Positions 1-8,424 of a stretch of 64,000 bases of DNA are shown here, in pieces. Made by a program: the position numbers and the translations under genes. The DNA is from Myroides guanonis (GTDB taxonomy: Bacteria; Bacteroidota; Bacteroidia; Flavobacteriales; Flavobacteriaceae), in NCBI RefSeq assembly GCF_900114085.1, contig NZ_FORU01000007.1, positions 62,001 through 126,000 of the forward strand. The letters run 5' to 3'. Numbering within the stretch: the first letter of the stretch is position 1; every line of letters starts with the position of its first letter. The notes below the pieces were generated by a model. It was not told the DNA's origin. It saw only the letters and a list, made by a program, of their open reading frames with translations, and made no database searches.

Positions 1-1026
1 TCTGCTAAAGGAGTAAAGGTGTTGTCTGCATTATATGAATTTCCAAAACCACCAAACTCAATTTATTCAGAACCTTTGAATAATCTTTATGTTGAAAATG
101 AAGGAACATCTATGGCTGCTCCTGTAGTTACTGGTGTTTTTGCTCTATGGCAACAATGGGCTATAGAAAACTCTAAAGATGGTGTTCCATTTAAATCTGC
201 AACATTAAGAGCTATGATGGCTCACACTGCAGATGAAGCAGGAAATACACCAGGTCCAGATCATATGTTTGGATGGGGATTGCTTAATGCTCAAAGAGGA
301 GTAGAAGTAATGTTGAATTCTAAAATAGAAGGTGCTTCTGTTATAGAAGAAAATATTTTAAATAACAATGCCAAGTATGATAAAACAATATCGGTTAATG
401 GAGAAGTTAGCAAAATCAATGTTACTATAGCGTGGACAGATCCAGCGGGGACTTTTCATATGAGTAATTTTGAAAGTGAAAATAACGTTATTCCAGCAAT
501 TGTTAATGATTTAGATGTGGTTGTAACAAAAGCCGGAGAGGAATTCTTACCATGGAAATTGAAAAAAGATTTTAATGATTTAAGAGCGATTAAAGAAAAT
601 AATGATGTTGATAATATTGAGAAAATAGAAATAGATAACGTTACTGCTGGTGAATATACAGTATCTGTATCACACAAAGGAAGCTTGACTTTCGATATGC
701 AAGAATACAGTTTAATTGTTTCTCTAATTAAAGAAGACGGAACTTTATTATCTACAGATAATAATCAATTAACTACAGTAGATACTTTTAAAATTTGGCC
801 AAATCCGGTGAATGAGGTTTTAAATATTACTATTCCAGAATCTAATGGTTTTGAAAAAGTATCTTACGCTATTTATGACATTACTGGTAAATTGTTATCT
901 AGAGGTCATGAGCAAAATAATACTTCTATTGAAGTCCCTGTTTCTGAATTATCTAAAGGAGTTTACTTTATAGAAATTCAATCTAATGGATTAAAATCTT
1001 CTACACAGAAATTTATAAAGAACTAA
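1..1026 (+). CDS. S8 (subtilisin-like) serine protease with T9SS sorting domain, 5' truncated
   Basis: The reading frame is open from base 1, so the 341 codons seen are the C-terminal part of a gene that begins outside the window. The subtilase motif GTSMAAP lies at fragment residues 35-41, with the catalytic serine codon at 109-111; the Asp and His of the triad must lie upstream. A beta-rich stretch (about residues 115-245) resembles the domains that follow the catalytic domain in large secreted S8 proteases. The last 75 residues or so (from KIWPNPVNEVLNI, ending KGVYFIEIQ) are a type A T9SS C-terminal sorting domain, so the protein should be exported by the Sec system and then secreted or surface-attached by the type IX system. 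A strong terminator follows. Identity of the family is secure; substrate is unknown. Confidence 0.93.
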   Translation, partial: SAKGVKVLSALYEFPKPPNSIYSEPLNNLYVENEGTSMAAPVVTGVFALWQQWAIENSKDGVPFKSATLRAMMAHTADEAGNTPGPDHMFGWGLLNAQRGVEVMLNSKIEGASVIEENILNNNAKYDKTISVNGEVSKINVTIAWTDPAGTFHMSNFESENNVIPAIVNDLDVVVTKAGEEFLPWKLKKDFNDLRAIKENNDVDNIEKIEIDNVTAGEYTVSVSHKGSLTFDMQEYSLIVSLIKEDGTLLSTDNNQLTTVDTFKIWPNPVNEVLNITIPESNGFEKVSYAIYDITGKLLSRGHEQNNTSIEVPVSELSKGVYFIEIQSNGLKSSTQKFIKN

Positions 1027-1055
1027 TTATAGGAGAACAATACTTTTTATACATT

Positions 1056-1094
1056 AAAGACCTTATTAAATTTTATTTAATAAGGTCTTTTTTT
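1056..1094 (+). terminator. Rho-independent terminator after S8 protease
   Basis: A perfect 15-bp stem (1056-1070 with 1076-1090), a 5-base loop and a T tract running to 1094, 30 bases after the protease stop codon. Confidence 0.9.
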
Positions 1095-1173
1095 GTTCTA
1101 TTCTACAGAAATCCTTTTTAAGTTTTCATTTTACTAACAAAAAATCTATTTGGCTTAATAAGATTAAAGCAAT

Positions 1174-1207
1174 AAAAAAACGCGAACCAACTGGTTCGCG
1201 TTTTTTT
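1174..1207. terminator. Bidirectional terminator
   Basis: The GC-rich stem CGCGAACCA/TGGTTCGCG (1181-1189 with 1192-1200) is flanked by a run of A on the left and T on the right. On the minus strand it closes the OmpA-like lipoprotein gene that ends at 1230; it can also stop plus-strand readthrough. Confidence 0.9.
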
Positions 1208-1229
1208 ATTTAGAGCGATAAGTAAAAGT

Positions 1230-2072
1230 CTATTTACCTTCGTTTGCAAGATTTTTCATTTCCTTTTCAATCATATCATAGAATTGATCAATTTTAGGAA
1301 GTATAACAATTCTTGTTCTTCTGTTTCTAGCTTTGTTTTCAACAGAAGTATTGTCAACTAAAGGAATATATTCACTTCTACCAGCAGCAATTAATTGCTT
1401 AGGATTAACACCTAAATCTTTTTGTAATAGACGAACAATTGAAGTTGCGCGCTTGACACTTAGATCCCAGTTGTCTTCCATCATTGAAGTTTTAATAGGC
1501 ACATTATCAGTGTGTCCTTCAACCATACATTCGAAATCTGGTTTACTATTGATGATTTTCGCAACTTTAGCTAAGATTCCTTTTGCTTTGTCACTTACCT
1601 GATAACTACCTGATTTGAATAGTAATTTATCTGCAATGGAGATAAACACCACACCTTTTTCAACATTTACTTCAATGTCTGGATCATCAAAACCTACTTC
1701 TTTTTTAATGCTTTTTACTAAAGCTAAAGTAACTGAGTCTTTTTTAGTGATTGCATCTTGTAAACGAGAAATTTTTAAATCTTTTTCCTTTAAGCTTTCA
1801 AGAGATTTCTCTAAGTTATCAGCACCTTTAGAAGACAACATGGTTAAGTTACCCATATTGTCAATCAAGTCAGAGTTGTTCTTTTTAAGGAATTCAATTT
1901 GATTGGCTAAAGCATTCTTCTCAGCTAATGTAGAATTTAATTTAACTGTACAAGTGTTTAATAAATCTTGTACTTCTTTATTCTTAGATTCTAATGCTGC
2001 AATTTTTTTCTTAGTCCCACAAGAACTCAGTAAAATTGCTAAAACTGATAAACCTAAAACGACTTTTTTCAT
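1230..2072 (-). CDS. OmpA family lipoprotein with coiled coil
   Basis: A 280-residue protein. The N-terminus is a lipoprotein signal (MKKVVLGLSVLAILLSSCG, lipobox LSSC), followed by a lysine/glutamate-rich, probably coiled-coil segment (about 24-110) and a C-terminal OmpA/MotB peptidoglycan-binding domain (about 135-265). Hallmarks of the latter are EGHTDNVPI, a region resembling LSVKRATSIVRLL, and NRRTRIVILPK. The layout (lipid anchor, spacer helix, OmpA domain) fits a protein tethering the outer membrane to peptidoglycan. It is one of three OmpA-domain proteins in the window and is distinct from the beta-barrel form at 23 kb. It lies alone, closed by the terminator at 1174-1207; the 80-base gap upstream separates it from the glycosyltransferase on the same strand. 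No consensus promoter was seen. Confidence 0.9.
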   Translation of the reverse strand: MKKVVLGLSVLAILLSSCGTKKKIAALESKNKEVQDLLNTCTVKLNSTLAEKNALANQIEFLKKNNSDLIDNMGNLTMLSSKGADNLEKSLESLKEKDLKISRLQDAITKKDSVTLALVKSIKKEVGFDDPDIEVNVEKGVVFISIADKLLFKSGSYQVSDKAKGILAKVAKIINSKPDFECMVEGHTDNVPIKTSMMEDNWDLSVKRATSIVRLLQKDLGVNPKQLIAAGRSEYIPLVDNTSVENKARNRRTRIVILPKIDQFYDMIEKEMKNLANEGK

Positions 2073-2152
2073 AATTAATGAATTGATTAAATGTGAATGC
2101 TAAATTATTAATTTTTATTTTATATCTCTATGTTAATTTTACTTGTTAATAG

Positions 2153-3163
2153 TTAAATTAAATCATCGAAATTTTTTCTTTTTTTTATAAAATACTGATT
2201 AATTATACTTGTATTGCGATAGTAATCAGCATGTTGTTTTGTTAATCTTTCGGGTTTTGAAATAAGTAGTCTTTTGTAAAATGCGAAATGAGCTCGTATT
2301 ATAGCGAAACAATGAGTAGGTTGACCACTAAGTAACATTCTAACCCCTGCTATTCCATCTAAACAAAGTCTAGCAAATATCGTACTAAACAAAACTTTTT
2401 TCGGGAGATTTTTATATAGCATCAGGAGTGAATTTCTAAAATTCAAATATGTTTTCTGCGGAGATCCATATTTTAAGGTTGCTCCTCCTATATGGTAAAC
2501 TGTTGAATTTCCACAATATTGAACTTTATAATTCTTGTTGAAAGCTCTCCAACAAAGATCTATTTCTTCCTGATGAGCAAAAAAAGTCTCATCGAAACCA
2601 TTTAATTTCCAATATACGTCTTTTCGTATAAAAAAACAAGCTCCAGAGGCCCAGAAAATAGGTTTGCTATCATTGTATTGACCAGAATCAGTCTCAATCG
2701 TATCAAATATTCTACCTCTACAATATGGAAAACCATACTTATCTATAAATCCGCCTGCTGCTCCTGCATACTCAAATTTATTCCTATGCTTATAATCTAA
2801 TATTTTGGGCTGAATTATTGATATTTCATTATTGTTTTCAAAGGTATCTAATATTGGTTCTAACCATTCTTCAGTAACTTCGATATCAGAATTTAATAAG
2901 CAATAATAGGGTTCTTCTATACTTTTTAAAGCAATATTATAACCTTTCGCATAACCATAATTTTCATCGTTGATGATTATTTTGATATCTGGGAATTTGT
3001 TTTTAATTATACTAATTGAATTATCTGTAGACGAATTGTCTGCTACATAAATAGTGGCTAAAGATGAATATTTAATAATAGTAGGTATAAATTTCTCAAG
3101 TAGTTCTTGACCGTTCCAATTTAATATTACTATTGCTATTTTAGCTAGAGGGTTAGAGTTCAT
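2153..3163 (-). CDS. Family 2 glycosyltransferase
   Basis: A 336-residue GT-A fold glycosyltransferase of the rhamnosyltransferase-like GT2 group. Visible motifs are the opening strand IAIVILNWNGQ (9-19), VADNSSTDNS (40-49), the metal-binding DXD equivalent NSD (91-93), GFDETFFAHQEEIDLCWR (189-206) and YHIGGATL (223-230), in the order usual for the family. It should act on the cytoplasmic face of the inner membrane, transferring a nucleotide-activated sugar onto a lipid- or protein-linked glycan; the sugar cannot be read from sequence. Its start overlaps the end of the upstream nuclease-domain gene by 11 bases, so the two are probably co-transcribed and translationally coupled. No other glycan gene is nearby, so it is not part of a polysaccharide cluster here. 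Confidence 0.9.
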   Translation of the reverse strand: MNSNPLAKIAIVILNWNGQELLEKFIPTIIKYSSLATIYVADNSSTDNSISIIKNKFPDIKIIINDENYGYAKGYNIALKSIEEPYYCLLNSDIEVTEEWLEPILDTFENNNEISIIQPKILDYKHRNKFEYAGAAGGFIDKYGFPYCRGRIFDTIETDSGQYNDSKPIFWASGACFFIRKDVYWKLNGFDETFFAHQEEIDLCWRAFNKNYKVQYCGNSTVYHIGGATLKYGSPQKTYLNFRNSLLMLYKNLPKKVLFSTIFARLCLDGIAGVRMLLSGQPTHCFAIIRAHFAFYKRLLISKPERLTKQHADYYRNTSIINQYFIKKRKNFDDLI

Positions 3164-3602
3164 CGTAATTAGGTAGTTTTTTTAAGAAAATGTAGTTCTG
3201 CTGTTCGTAATCCATTTTACATGGGTAGTGTTCTAATCCATTTGTTATAAAAAGCAGGTCTGCTTGTAGTTCTAAATTGTATCTCGCAATTTGATTGAAA
3301 GTCTCTTGGGTTATTTTAATTTGAGGAGCTTTACATTCAATTAGTAAATGAATTGATCCATTTGGCTTAAAAACAACAACATCATATCTTTTTACCAAAT
3401 CGTTGATTTTAATTACTTTTTCAACATTTATTAAGGAAATTGGAAAGTTTTTTGAATATATCAAATCATGAACAACATGTTGACGGACCCATTCTTCGGG
3501 AGTCAGTAGAATAAACTTTTTGCGAACAACATCAAAAATAGCAAGTTTATTTTCACTATTTTTGAATCGAAATTTAAAATTGGGGAAATTCAATCTTTGC
3601 AT
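3153..3602 (-). CDS. Orphan type I restriction HsdR N-terminal-domain nuclease-like protein
   Basis: A 149-residue protein starting at the ATG on 3602 (MQRLNFPNFKF). A longer open frame reaches 3704 but would pass through a consensus promoter (3608-3638) and has a hydrophobic extension unlike a cytosolic enzyme, so I reject it. The protein carries the HSDR_N signature LTPEEWVRQHVVHDLI and a PD-(D/E)xK nuclease arrangement: D74 (YDVVVF) and E89-C-K91 (IECKAP). Full HsdR proteins have this domain fused to a translocase; here it stands alone, and no hsdM, hsdS or helicase gene is nearby. The neighbours are glycosyltransferase (11-base overlap) and divergent holA. A role in DNA processing is an inference only; the domain assignment is firm. 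Confidence 0.82.
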   Translation of the reverse strand: MQRLNFPNFKFRFKNSENKLAIFDVVRKKFILLTPEEWVRQHVVHDLIYSKNFPISLINVEKVIKINDLVKRYDVVVFKPNGSIHLLIECKAPQIKITQETFNQIARYNLELQADLLFITNGLEHYPCKMDYEQQNYIFLKKLPNYDEL

Positions 3603-3607
3603 AGATA

Positions 3608-3638
3608 CAAATGTATTTCTTCTAAAGCTACCGAACAA
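3608..3638 (-). promoter_or_regulatory. Promoter of HsdR-N-like gene, overlapping the start site
   Basis: On the minus strand TTG (3638-3636), a 20-base spacer and TACATTTG (3615-3608) match the Bacteroidota -33/-7 consensus. Only five bases lie between the -7 box and the ATG at 3602, so the mRNA should have almost no leader. Confidence 0.7.
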
Positions 3639-3657
3639 TTTAATGTAATAGAATATT

Positions 3658-4662
3658 TTGGATGAAGTAATCACAATTACCAAAAATATTAAAGCTGGAA
3701 ACATATCTCCAGTTTATTTTTTTATGGGAGAAGAAGCATATTATATTGATAAGCTCTCGGAATTTATTGATGATACTATTTTAACTGAGGACGAAAAAAG
3801 TTTTAATCAGATGGTACTCTATGGAAGAGATGTTACCATGCAAGAAATACTCTCAAATGCCAAAAGATTTCCTCTAATGGCTGAAAAACAAGTTATTATT
3901 GTAAAGGAAGCTCAAGAGCTATCAAGGTCAATAGATCAATTAGAGTCTTATTTGGAAAATCCTCAACCTTCAACTGTATTAGTGTTTTGTTATAAGTACA
4001 AAACTTTAGATAAGCGAAAAAAGGTGTACAAATTATTGCAGAAAAACTCAGTTCTTTTTGAAAGTAAAAAACTTAGAGAATATCAAATTGAGCCTTGGTT
4101 AAAGAGAGTTATAGCTGGCAAAGGATATCAGATTGAGCCTAAAGCTTCAGCAATGCTAGTGGAGTTTCTAGGTACTGATTTAGCTAAAATTTCTAATGAA
4201 ATTGATAAGTTAAGTATAATTCTACCAAAAAATAGTTTGATTACAGCAGATGTTATTGAGAAAAATATTGGAATTAGTAAGGATTTTAATAATTTCGAAT
4301 TGATTAAAGCTATTGTCGATAGAAACTCTATAAGTGCTTATAAAATAGTTAAACATTTTTCTTTAAATCCAAAAAACAATCCTTTGGTTTTGACTTTAGG
4401 TTTGGTTTATTCTTATTTTTCAAAGCTTTTATTATATCATGGACTAAAGGATAAATCACCTAATAATGCAATTAAAGTATTAAAGGTGAGCCAATATGCT
4501 TTAAAAGATTATGACATAGGAAAGAAGAATTATCCCATGAGAAAGGTTAGTCAAATTATTTCCATACTAAAAGATGTTGATTTAAAAGCAAAAGGAGTAG
4601 GGGCTCAAAATATTAGTCAAGGCGATTTACTAAAAGAGATGTTAGTAAAGATATTTAATTAA
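3658..4662 (+). CDS. holA: DNA polymerase III subunit delta
   Basis: A 334-residue clamp-loader delta subunit, which opens the beta sliding clamp as part of the polymerase III holoenzyme. The opening (DEVITITKNIKAGN, then SPVYFFMGEEAYYIDKL) is the typical start of flavobacterial HolA, and the rest (RRFPLMAEKQVIIVKEAQ-like segment, FLGTDLAKISNEIDKL, KNIGISKDFNNFELIKAI) follows the AAA+-like delta fold. The start is the TTG at 3658: the next in-frame methionine is residue 23, already inside the conserved domain, and no ATG lies upstream in frame. It is divergent from the HsdR-N-like gene, with 55 bases between them. No exact TAnnTTTG was found; TATTTTG at 3654-3660, one base short, overlaps the start itself. 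Confidence 0.9.
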   Translation: MDEVITITKNIKAGNISPVYFFMGEEAYYIDKLSEFIDDTILTEDEKSFNQMVLYGRDVTMQEILSNAKRFPLMAEKQVIIVKEAQELSRSIDQLESYLENPQPSTVLVFCYKYKTLDKRKKVYKLLQKNSVLFESKKLREYQIEPWLKRVIAGKGYQIEPKASAMLVEFLGTDLAKISNEIDKLSIILPKNSLITADVIEKNIGISKDFNNFELIKAIVDRNSISAYKIVKHFSLNPKNNPLVLTLGLVYSYFSKLLLYHGLKDKSPNNAIKVLKVSQYALKDYDIGKKNYPMRKVSQIISILKDVDLKAKGVGAQNISQGDLLKEMLVKIFN

Positions 4663-4780
4663 AAAAATGAAGCAATAAACTTTAATGATTCTGTAGTGCT
4701 AAATAATTTGATGTATAGTTTTAATTATGTTTAAGCATTATTTACTCTCATTAAATGAGAAAAGGTTTTTATAGATAAGT

Positions 4781-4814
4781 ACTATCTGCAAAACTTAAAC
4801 GTTTTGCAGATAGT
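4781..4814. terminator. Hairpin between convergent holA and a small gene
   Basis: A perfect 14-bp inverted repeat (4781-4794 with 4801-4814) with a 6-base loop between two convergent genes. Neither side has a good T tract, so termination is inferred mainly from stem strength and position. Confidence 0.6.
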
Positions 4815-4821
4815 TTCAAAT

Positions 4822-5034
4822 TTAAATTTTTTCGAAATTTATTGTATCACTATACAATCTAACTCCTCCATCTTTTAGAGTGATTAATAAATTATGATTG
4901 TCAGTCCAAGTGGCTGTTTCTACTGCTTCTCCAATTTGCATTTCTTCAGTAGGTCCGTTTTTAAAAATTAAAAGGACTTTATTTCCTTTAATTTGAATGC
5001 TTGTTTCTCGCTGTATAATTATTGTGAATTTCAT
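4822..5034 (-). CDS. Small conserved-looking hypothetical protein
   Basis: A 70-residue ORF starting at ATG 5034 with no recognised domain. It is predicted to be mostly short beta strands (MKFTIIIQRETSIQI, KVLLIFKNG, LLITLKDGGVRLYS) and is soluble. Normal amino-acid composition, a hairpin 8 bases after the stop and an otherwise empty 620-base interval support it as a real gene. It stands alone between convergent holA and divergent ettA. I do not know its function. Confidence 0.6.
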   Translation of the reverse strand: MKFTIIIQRETSIQIKGNKVLLIFKNGPTEEMQIGEAVETATWTDNHNLLITLKDGGVRLYSDTINFEKI

Positions 5035-5213
5035 AATATAATTTTTATTGTGAATTTATAGAAAAATGAGTTAATACGGCAATCAAATCTTGTTTTTTTA
5101 TATAAAATCATATTCGAACTAGAATTAATGATTTTTACTTTTGCTTAGATTTTTATTTTAAATGATTGATGCTGCAATATTTAAAATGATAATTGCAAAC
5201 ACTTTATTGTATT

Positions 5214-5242
5214 TTGTAATTCATTAATTAAGCGTATTTTTG
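5214..5242 (+). promoter_or_regulatory. Promoter of ettA
   Basis: TTG (5214-5216), an 18-base spacer and TATTTTTG (5235-5242) match the Bacteroidota consensus. The start codon is 32 bases downstream. Confidence 0.75.
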
Positions 5243-5274
5243 AGTTTTGTAATAGAATAAATTTTAATATAAAT

Positions 5275-6963
5275 ATGTCAGACGATAAGAAGGTTATCTT
5301 TTCGATGTCAAAGGTTAGTAAAACCTATTCATCGACCAATAAGCAAGTACTTAAAGATATCTATTTAAGTTTTTTTTATGGGGCTAAAATTGGAATTCTG
5401 GGGTTAAATGGATCGGGTAAATCTTCCCTATTAAAAATTATTGCAGGTGTTGATAAGAATTATCAAGGAGATGTAGTTTTTGCACCTGGATATACTGTAG
5501 GGTACCTTGAACAAGAACCTCAATTAGATGAGAGTAAAACAGTGATTGAAATTGTTCGTGAAGGAGCTGCTGAGATAGTTGCTGTTTTAGATGAGTTCAA
5601 TCAAATCAATGATATGTTTGGTTTGCCAGAGGTTTATGAAGATGCTGATAAAATGCAAAAGTTGATGGATCGTCAAGCTGTATTGCAAGATAAAATCGAT
5701 GCTGCAGACGGATGGGAACTAGATACAAAATTAAACATTGCAATGGATGCTTTACGTACTCCAGAGCCAGATACTCCAATTAGTGTGCTTTCTGGTGGAG
5801 AACGCAGAAGGGTAGCACTTTGTCGCTTGTTATTGCAACAACCAGATGTTTTGTTATTAGATGAGCCGACTAACCACTTAGATGCAGAGTCTGTTCTTTG
5901 GTTAGAACAACATTTACAGCAATATCAAGGAACTGTTATTGCAGTTACCCACGATCGATATTTCTTAGATAATGTTGCTGGATGGATATTAGAGTTAGAT
6001 AGAGGAGAAGGGATTCCATGGAAAGGAAATTACTCATCTTGGTTAGATCAAAAGTCTAAACGTATGGCTTTAGAAGAGAAAGTTGCTTCTAAACGTAGAA
6101 AGAACTTAGAGCGTGAATTGGATTGGGTAAGACAAGGAGCAAAAGGGCGTCAAACAAAACAAAAGGCAAGGCTTCAGAATTACGATAAGATGCTGAATGA
6201 AGATCAGAAACAATTGGATGAAAATTTAGAAATTTACATTCCTAATGGTCCGCGTTTAGGAACTAATGTAATTGAAGCTAAAAATGTTTCTAAAGCATTT
6301 GGTGATAAATTACTTTATGAAGATTTGAATTTTAAATTGCCACAAGCTGGTATTGTTGGTATTATTGGACCAAATGGTGCCGGTAAATCAACAATATTTA
6401 GGATGATAATGGGAGAGGAGACTCCGGATAGTGGTTCTTTTGATATTGGAGAGACTGTAAAGATTTCTTATGTAGATCAATCTCATAAAGATATAGATCC
6501 AGAAAAATCAATTTGGGAAAACTTTTGTGATGGTCAAGAGTTGATTATGATGGGTGGAAGACAGGTGAACTCTAGAGCTTACTTAAGTAGATTTAACTTT
6601 GCAGGATCTGATCAAAACAAGAAAGTTTCTACATTATCAGGTGGAGAGCGTAATAGACTTCACTTAGCTATGACTTTGAAGGAAGAAGGTAACGTATTGT
6701 TATTAGATGAGCCTACAAATGATTTGGATGTGAATACTCTTCGTGCTTTGGAAGAAGGATTAGATAATTTTGCGGGTTGTGCTGTGATTATTTCGCATGA
6801 CCGTTGGTTCTTAGACCGTGTGTGTACTCATATATTAGCTTTTGAAGGAGATTCTCAGGTATATGCTTTTGAGGGTTCATTCTCTGAATATGAAGAGAAT
6901 CGTAAAAAACGTTTAGGAGATACAGCTCCAAAGAGAATTAAGTATAAAAAACTGGTTAGATAA
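5275..6963 (+). CDS. ettA: Energy-dependent translational throttle protein, ABC-F ATPase
   Basis: A 562-residue ABC-F protein with two ATPase domains and no membrane segment. Domain 1 has Walker A GLNGSGKSS (43-51) and signature LSGGERRR (from 172); domain 2 has Walker A GPNGAGKST (365-373) and signature LSGGERNR (from 454); each is followed by a LLLDEPTN Walker B. The basic linker between them (about 260-310, RRKNLERELDWVRQG) is the segment that reaches the ribosomal P site in EttA. Length and linker fit EttA rather than Uup or the drug-resistance ABC-F branches. In E. coli EttA binds the E site and gates the first peptide bond according to ATP level; the same role is inferred here. Monocistronic, with its own promoter and terminator. 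Confidence 0.93.
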   Translation: MSDDKKVIFSMSKVSKTYSSTNKQVLKDIYLSFFYGAKIGILGLNGSGKSSLLKIIAGVDKNYQGDVVFAPGYTVGYLEQEPQLDESKTVIEIVREGAAEIVAVLDEFNQINDMFGLPEVYEDADKMQKLMDRQAVLQDKIDAADGWELDTKLNIAMDALRTPEPDTPISVLSGGERRRVALCRLLLQQPDVLLLDEPTNHLDAESVLWLEQHLQQYQGTVIAVTHDRYFLDNVAGWILELDRGEGIPWKGNYSSWLDQKSKRMALEEKVASKRRKNLERELDWVRQGAKGRQTKQKARLQNYDKMLNEDQKQLDENLEIYIPNGPRLGTNVIEAKNVSKAFGDKLLYEDLNFKLPQAGIVGIIGPNGAGKSTIFRMIMGEETPDSGSFDIGETVKISYVDQSHKDIDPEKSIWENFCDGQELIMMGGRQVNSRAYLSRFNFAGSDQNKKVSTLSGGERNRLHLAMTLKEEGNVLLLDEPTNDLDVNTLRALEEGLDNFAGCAVIISHDRWFLDRVCTHILAFEGDSQVYAFEGSFSEYEENRKKRLGDTAPKRIKYKKLVR

Positions 6964-6988
6964 TTTAATCGAGTATATGAAATTAAAG

Positions 6989-7024
6989 GATTGCTTTTTT
7001 CGTTATTAAAAAGCAATCTTTTTG
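6989..7024 (+). terminator. Terminator of ettA
   Basis: An 11-bp stem (6989-6999 with 7008-7018), an 8-base loop and a T tract (7019-7023). Confidence 0.85.
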
Positions 7025-7040
7025 TATTGTTGTTTGCAAC

Positions 7041-7075
7041 AAAAAAAGTCCCAATGTACATTGGGACTTTTTTTT
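7041..7075. terminator. Bidirectional terminator, gltS side
   Basis: A perfect palindrome (AGTCCCAATGT core) spans 7041-7074, with A-run and T-run flanks. It lies 20 bases after the gltS stop codon and doubles as a second stop for ettA transcripts. Confidence 0.88.
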
Positions 7076-7094
7076 GAATTATAATAATCATTGA

Positions 7095-8312
7095 TTAAGA
7101 GAAAAATGTTATAAAGACATTTAAAATCAAAGCATTTAAAATATCAATAAAAAAAGCACCAACCATTGGGATAATTAAAAAAGCTTTTTGAGATGGTCCA
7201 AATCTGTTTGTTACGGCCTGAATATTTGCAACAGCAGTAGAAGTAGCTCCTAATCCGAAACCGCAGTGACCTGCACTTAAAACTATAGCATCATAGTCTT
7301 TCCCCATAAATCTATAGGTAACATTAGCAGCAAATAAGAGCATCATGACTACTTGGACAAGTAAAATTACTAATACTGGTAAAGCTAAATCTACAATTAA
7401 CCAGAGTTTTAATGACATTAAAGCACAAGCTAAAAATATTGATAATCCAACATTACCTAAAATATCAATTGGCTCATTGTGTATTTTTCTTTTAAACAGA
7501 TAGGTTGCTCCGTTCCTTATTATTACTCCCACAAACAAACACCAAACAAAAGTAGGTAGTTTGAAGCTATATTGTGAGTTCCAGTCTGATAACCATTGAC
7601 CTATTACAAGACAAATAGCTAACATGCTAATTGTACCTAGGATAGATTTATATGAAACAGTTTCTTCCAATACTCCTTTTTTAGTAGATGGAGTTTCTTG
7701 TTCTTCTGCTTGAATGTTATTTTGAGTTGCTTCACTTATTTCTTTATAATTATTCTTTTTCAATAAGCGATAAGCCAGTGGTCCCCCAATAGTTCCTCCA
7801 AATATAAGTCCAAAAGTAGCACAGGCCATTCCTATTTCTTTTGCACCTGGTAATGGGTTATTTCCAGCCATAAAATCATCTGCCCATGCTCCTGCAGTAC
7901 CATGACCTCCAGTTAAGGTTATAGAACCCGCCATTAATCCTAATCTAGGGTCTAAATCCATAATTTTAGCCATAGCTAATCCTACAAAGTCTTGGCAAAC
8001 TATAAAAACAGCTGCAATAAGTAGGAATATGATTAATGATTTTCCGCCTTTTGCTAAATCCGAAAAATCTGCATTTAATCCTATGGAAGAAAAGAATATA
8101 AACATCATCCCTTGTTGAAGGCCAGCATTGAAAGAGAATTCTATTTTAAAAACAGCATGTGCTATCCAACATAAAACTGCTATTAAAAAGCCACCAACTA
8201 CAGGTTCTGGAATATTGTATTTTTTAAAAAAGCTTATATTATTAACTAAAAAAGCTCCTAAAACCAGTACTAGACAAGCTAGTGCAAGAGTTTCAAATAG
8301 GTCAAAATTCAT
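7095..8312 (-). CDS. gltS: Sodium/glutamate symporter
   Basis: A 405-residue inner-membrane protein of the ESS (GltS) family with about ten to eleven hydrophobic segments. The two inverted-topology halves carry the family's glycine-rich loops: GGHGTAGAW (135-143) in the first and SAGHCGFGLG (346-355) in the second. A charged cytosolic linker (about 190-218) separates the halves. Family members import L-glutamate with Na+. Length matches the family (about 400). It is a single-gene unit, convergent with ettA and divergent from guaA; a -7 box TATATTTG lies at 8364-8357. Strict glutamate specificity is inferred. Confidence 0.92.
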   Translation of the reverse strand: MNFDLFETLALACLVLVLGAFLVNNISFFKKYNIPEPVVGGFLIAVLCWIAHAVFKIEFSFNAGLQQGMMFIFFSSIGLNADFSDLAKGGKSLIIFLLIAAVFIVCQDFVGLAMAKIMDLDPRLGLMAGSITLTGGHGTAGAWADDFMAGNNPLPGAKEIGMACATFGLIFGGTIGGPLAYRLLKKNNYKEISEATQNNIQAEEQETPSTKKGVLEETVSYKSILGTISMLAICLVIGQWLSDWNSQYSFKLPTFVWCLFVGVIIRNGATYLFKRKIHNEPIDILGNVGLSIFLACALMSLKLWLIVDLALPVLVILLVQVVMMLLFAANVTYRFMGKDYDAIVLSAGHCGFGLGATSTAVANIQAVTNRFGPSQKAFLIIPMVGAFFIDILNALILNVFITFFS

Positions 8313-8356
8313 GTATATAAATGTGTTTTATATGAAAAGTAGTAAATGTATTTAGG

Positions 8357-8364
8357 CAAATATA
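8357..8364 (-). promoter_or_regulatory. Candidate -7 box of gltS
   Basis: TATATTTG on the minus strand, 45 bases upstream of the gltS ATG. No TTG at the usual distance, so only half of the consensus is present. Confidence 0.5.
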
Positions 8365-8416
8365 AAAAAAGCTTTATTAAGATATGAGACATTTTAGATA
8401 CTTGTCTAATATATCA

Positions 8417-8424
8417 TATATTTG
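8417..8424 (+). promoter_or_regulatory. Candidate distal -7 box of guaA
   Basis: TATATTTG on the plus strand about 150 bases upstream of guaA. If used it gives a leader of roughly 145 bases containing a 7-bp inverted repeat (8476-8482 with 8507-8513). The nearest TTG is only 12 bases upstream. Confidence 0.4.

Noticed and set aside
456..677. Minus-strand ORF within the S8 protease
   Set aside because: Antisense to a conserved coding region, no start signal or domain.
3153..3602. A type I restriction-modification system
   Set aside because: Only the N-terminal HsdR domain is present; no hsdM, hsdS or translocase sequence is nearby.
3153..3704. Longer start for the HsdR-N-like gene at 3704
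   Set aside because: The extension runs through a consensus promoter and the divergent holA start, and adds a hydrophobic stretch unrelated to the domain.
6855..7091. Minus-strand ORF at the end of ettA
   Set aside because: It spans two terminators and the ettA C-terminus, so it cannot be a gene.
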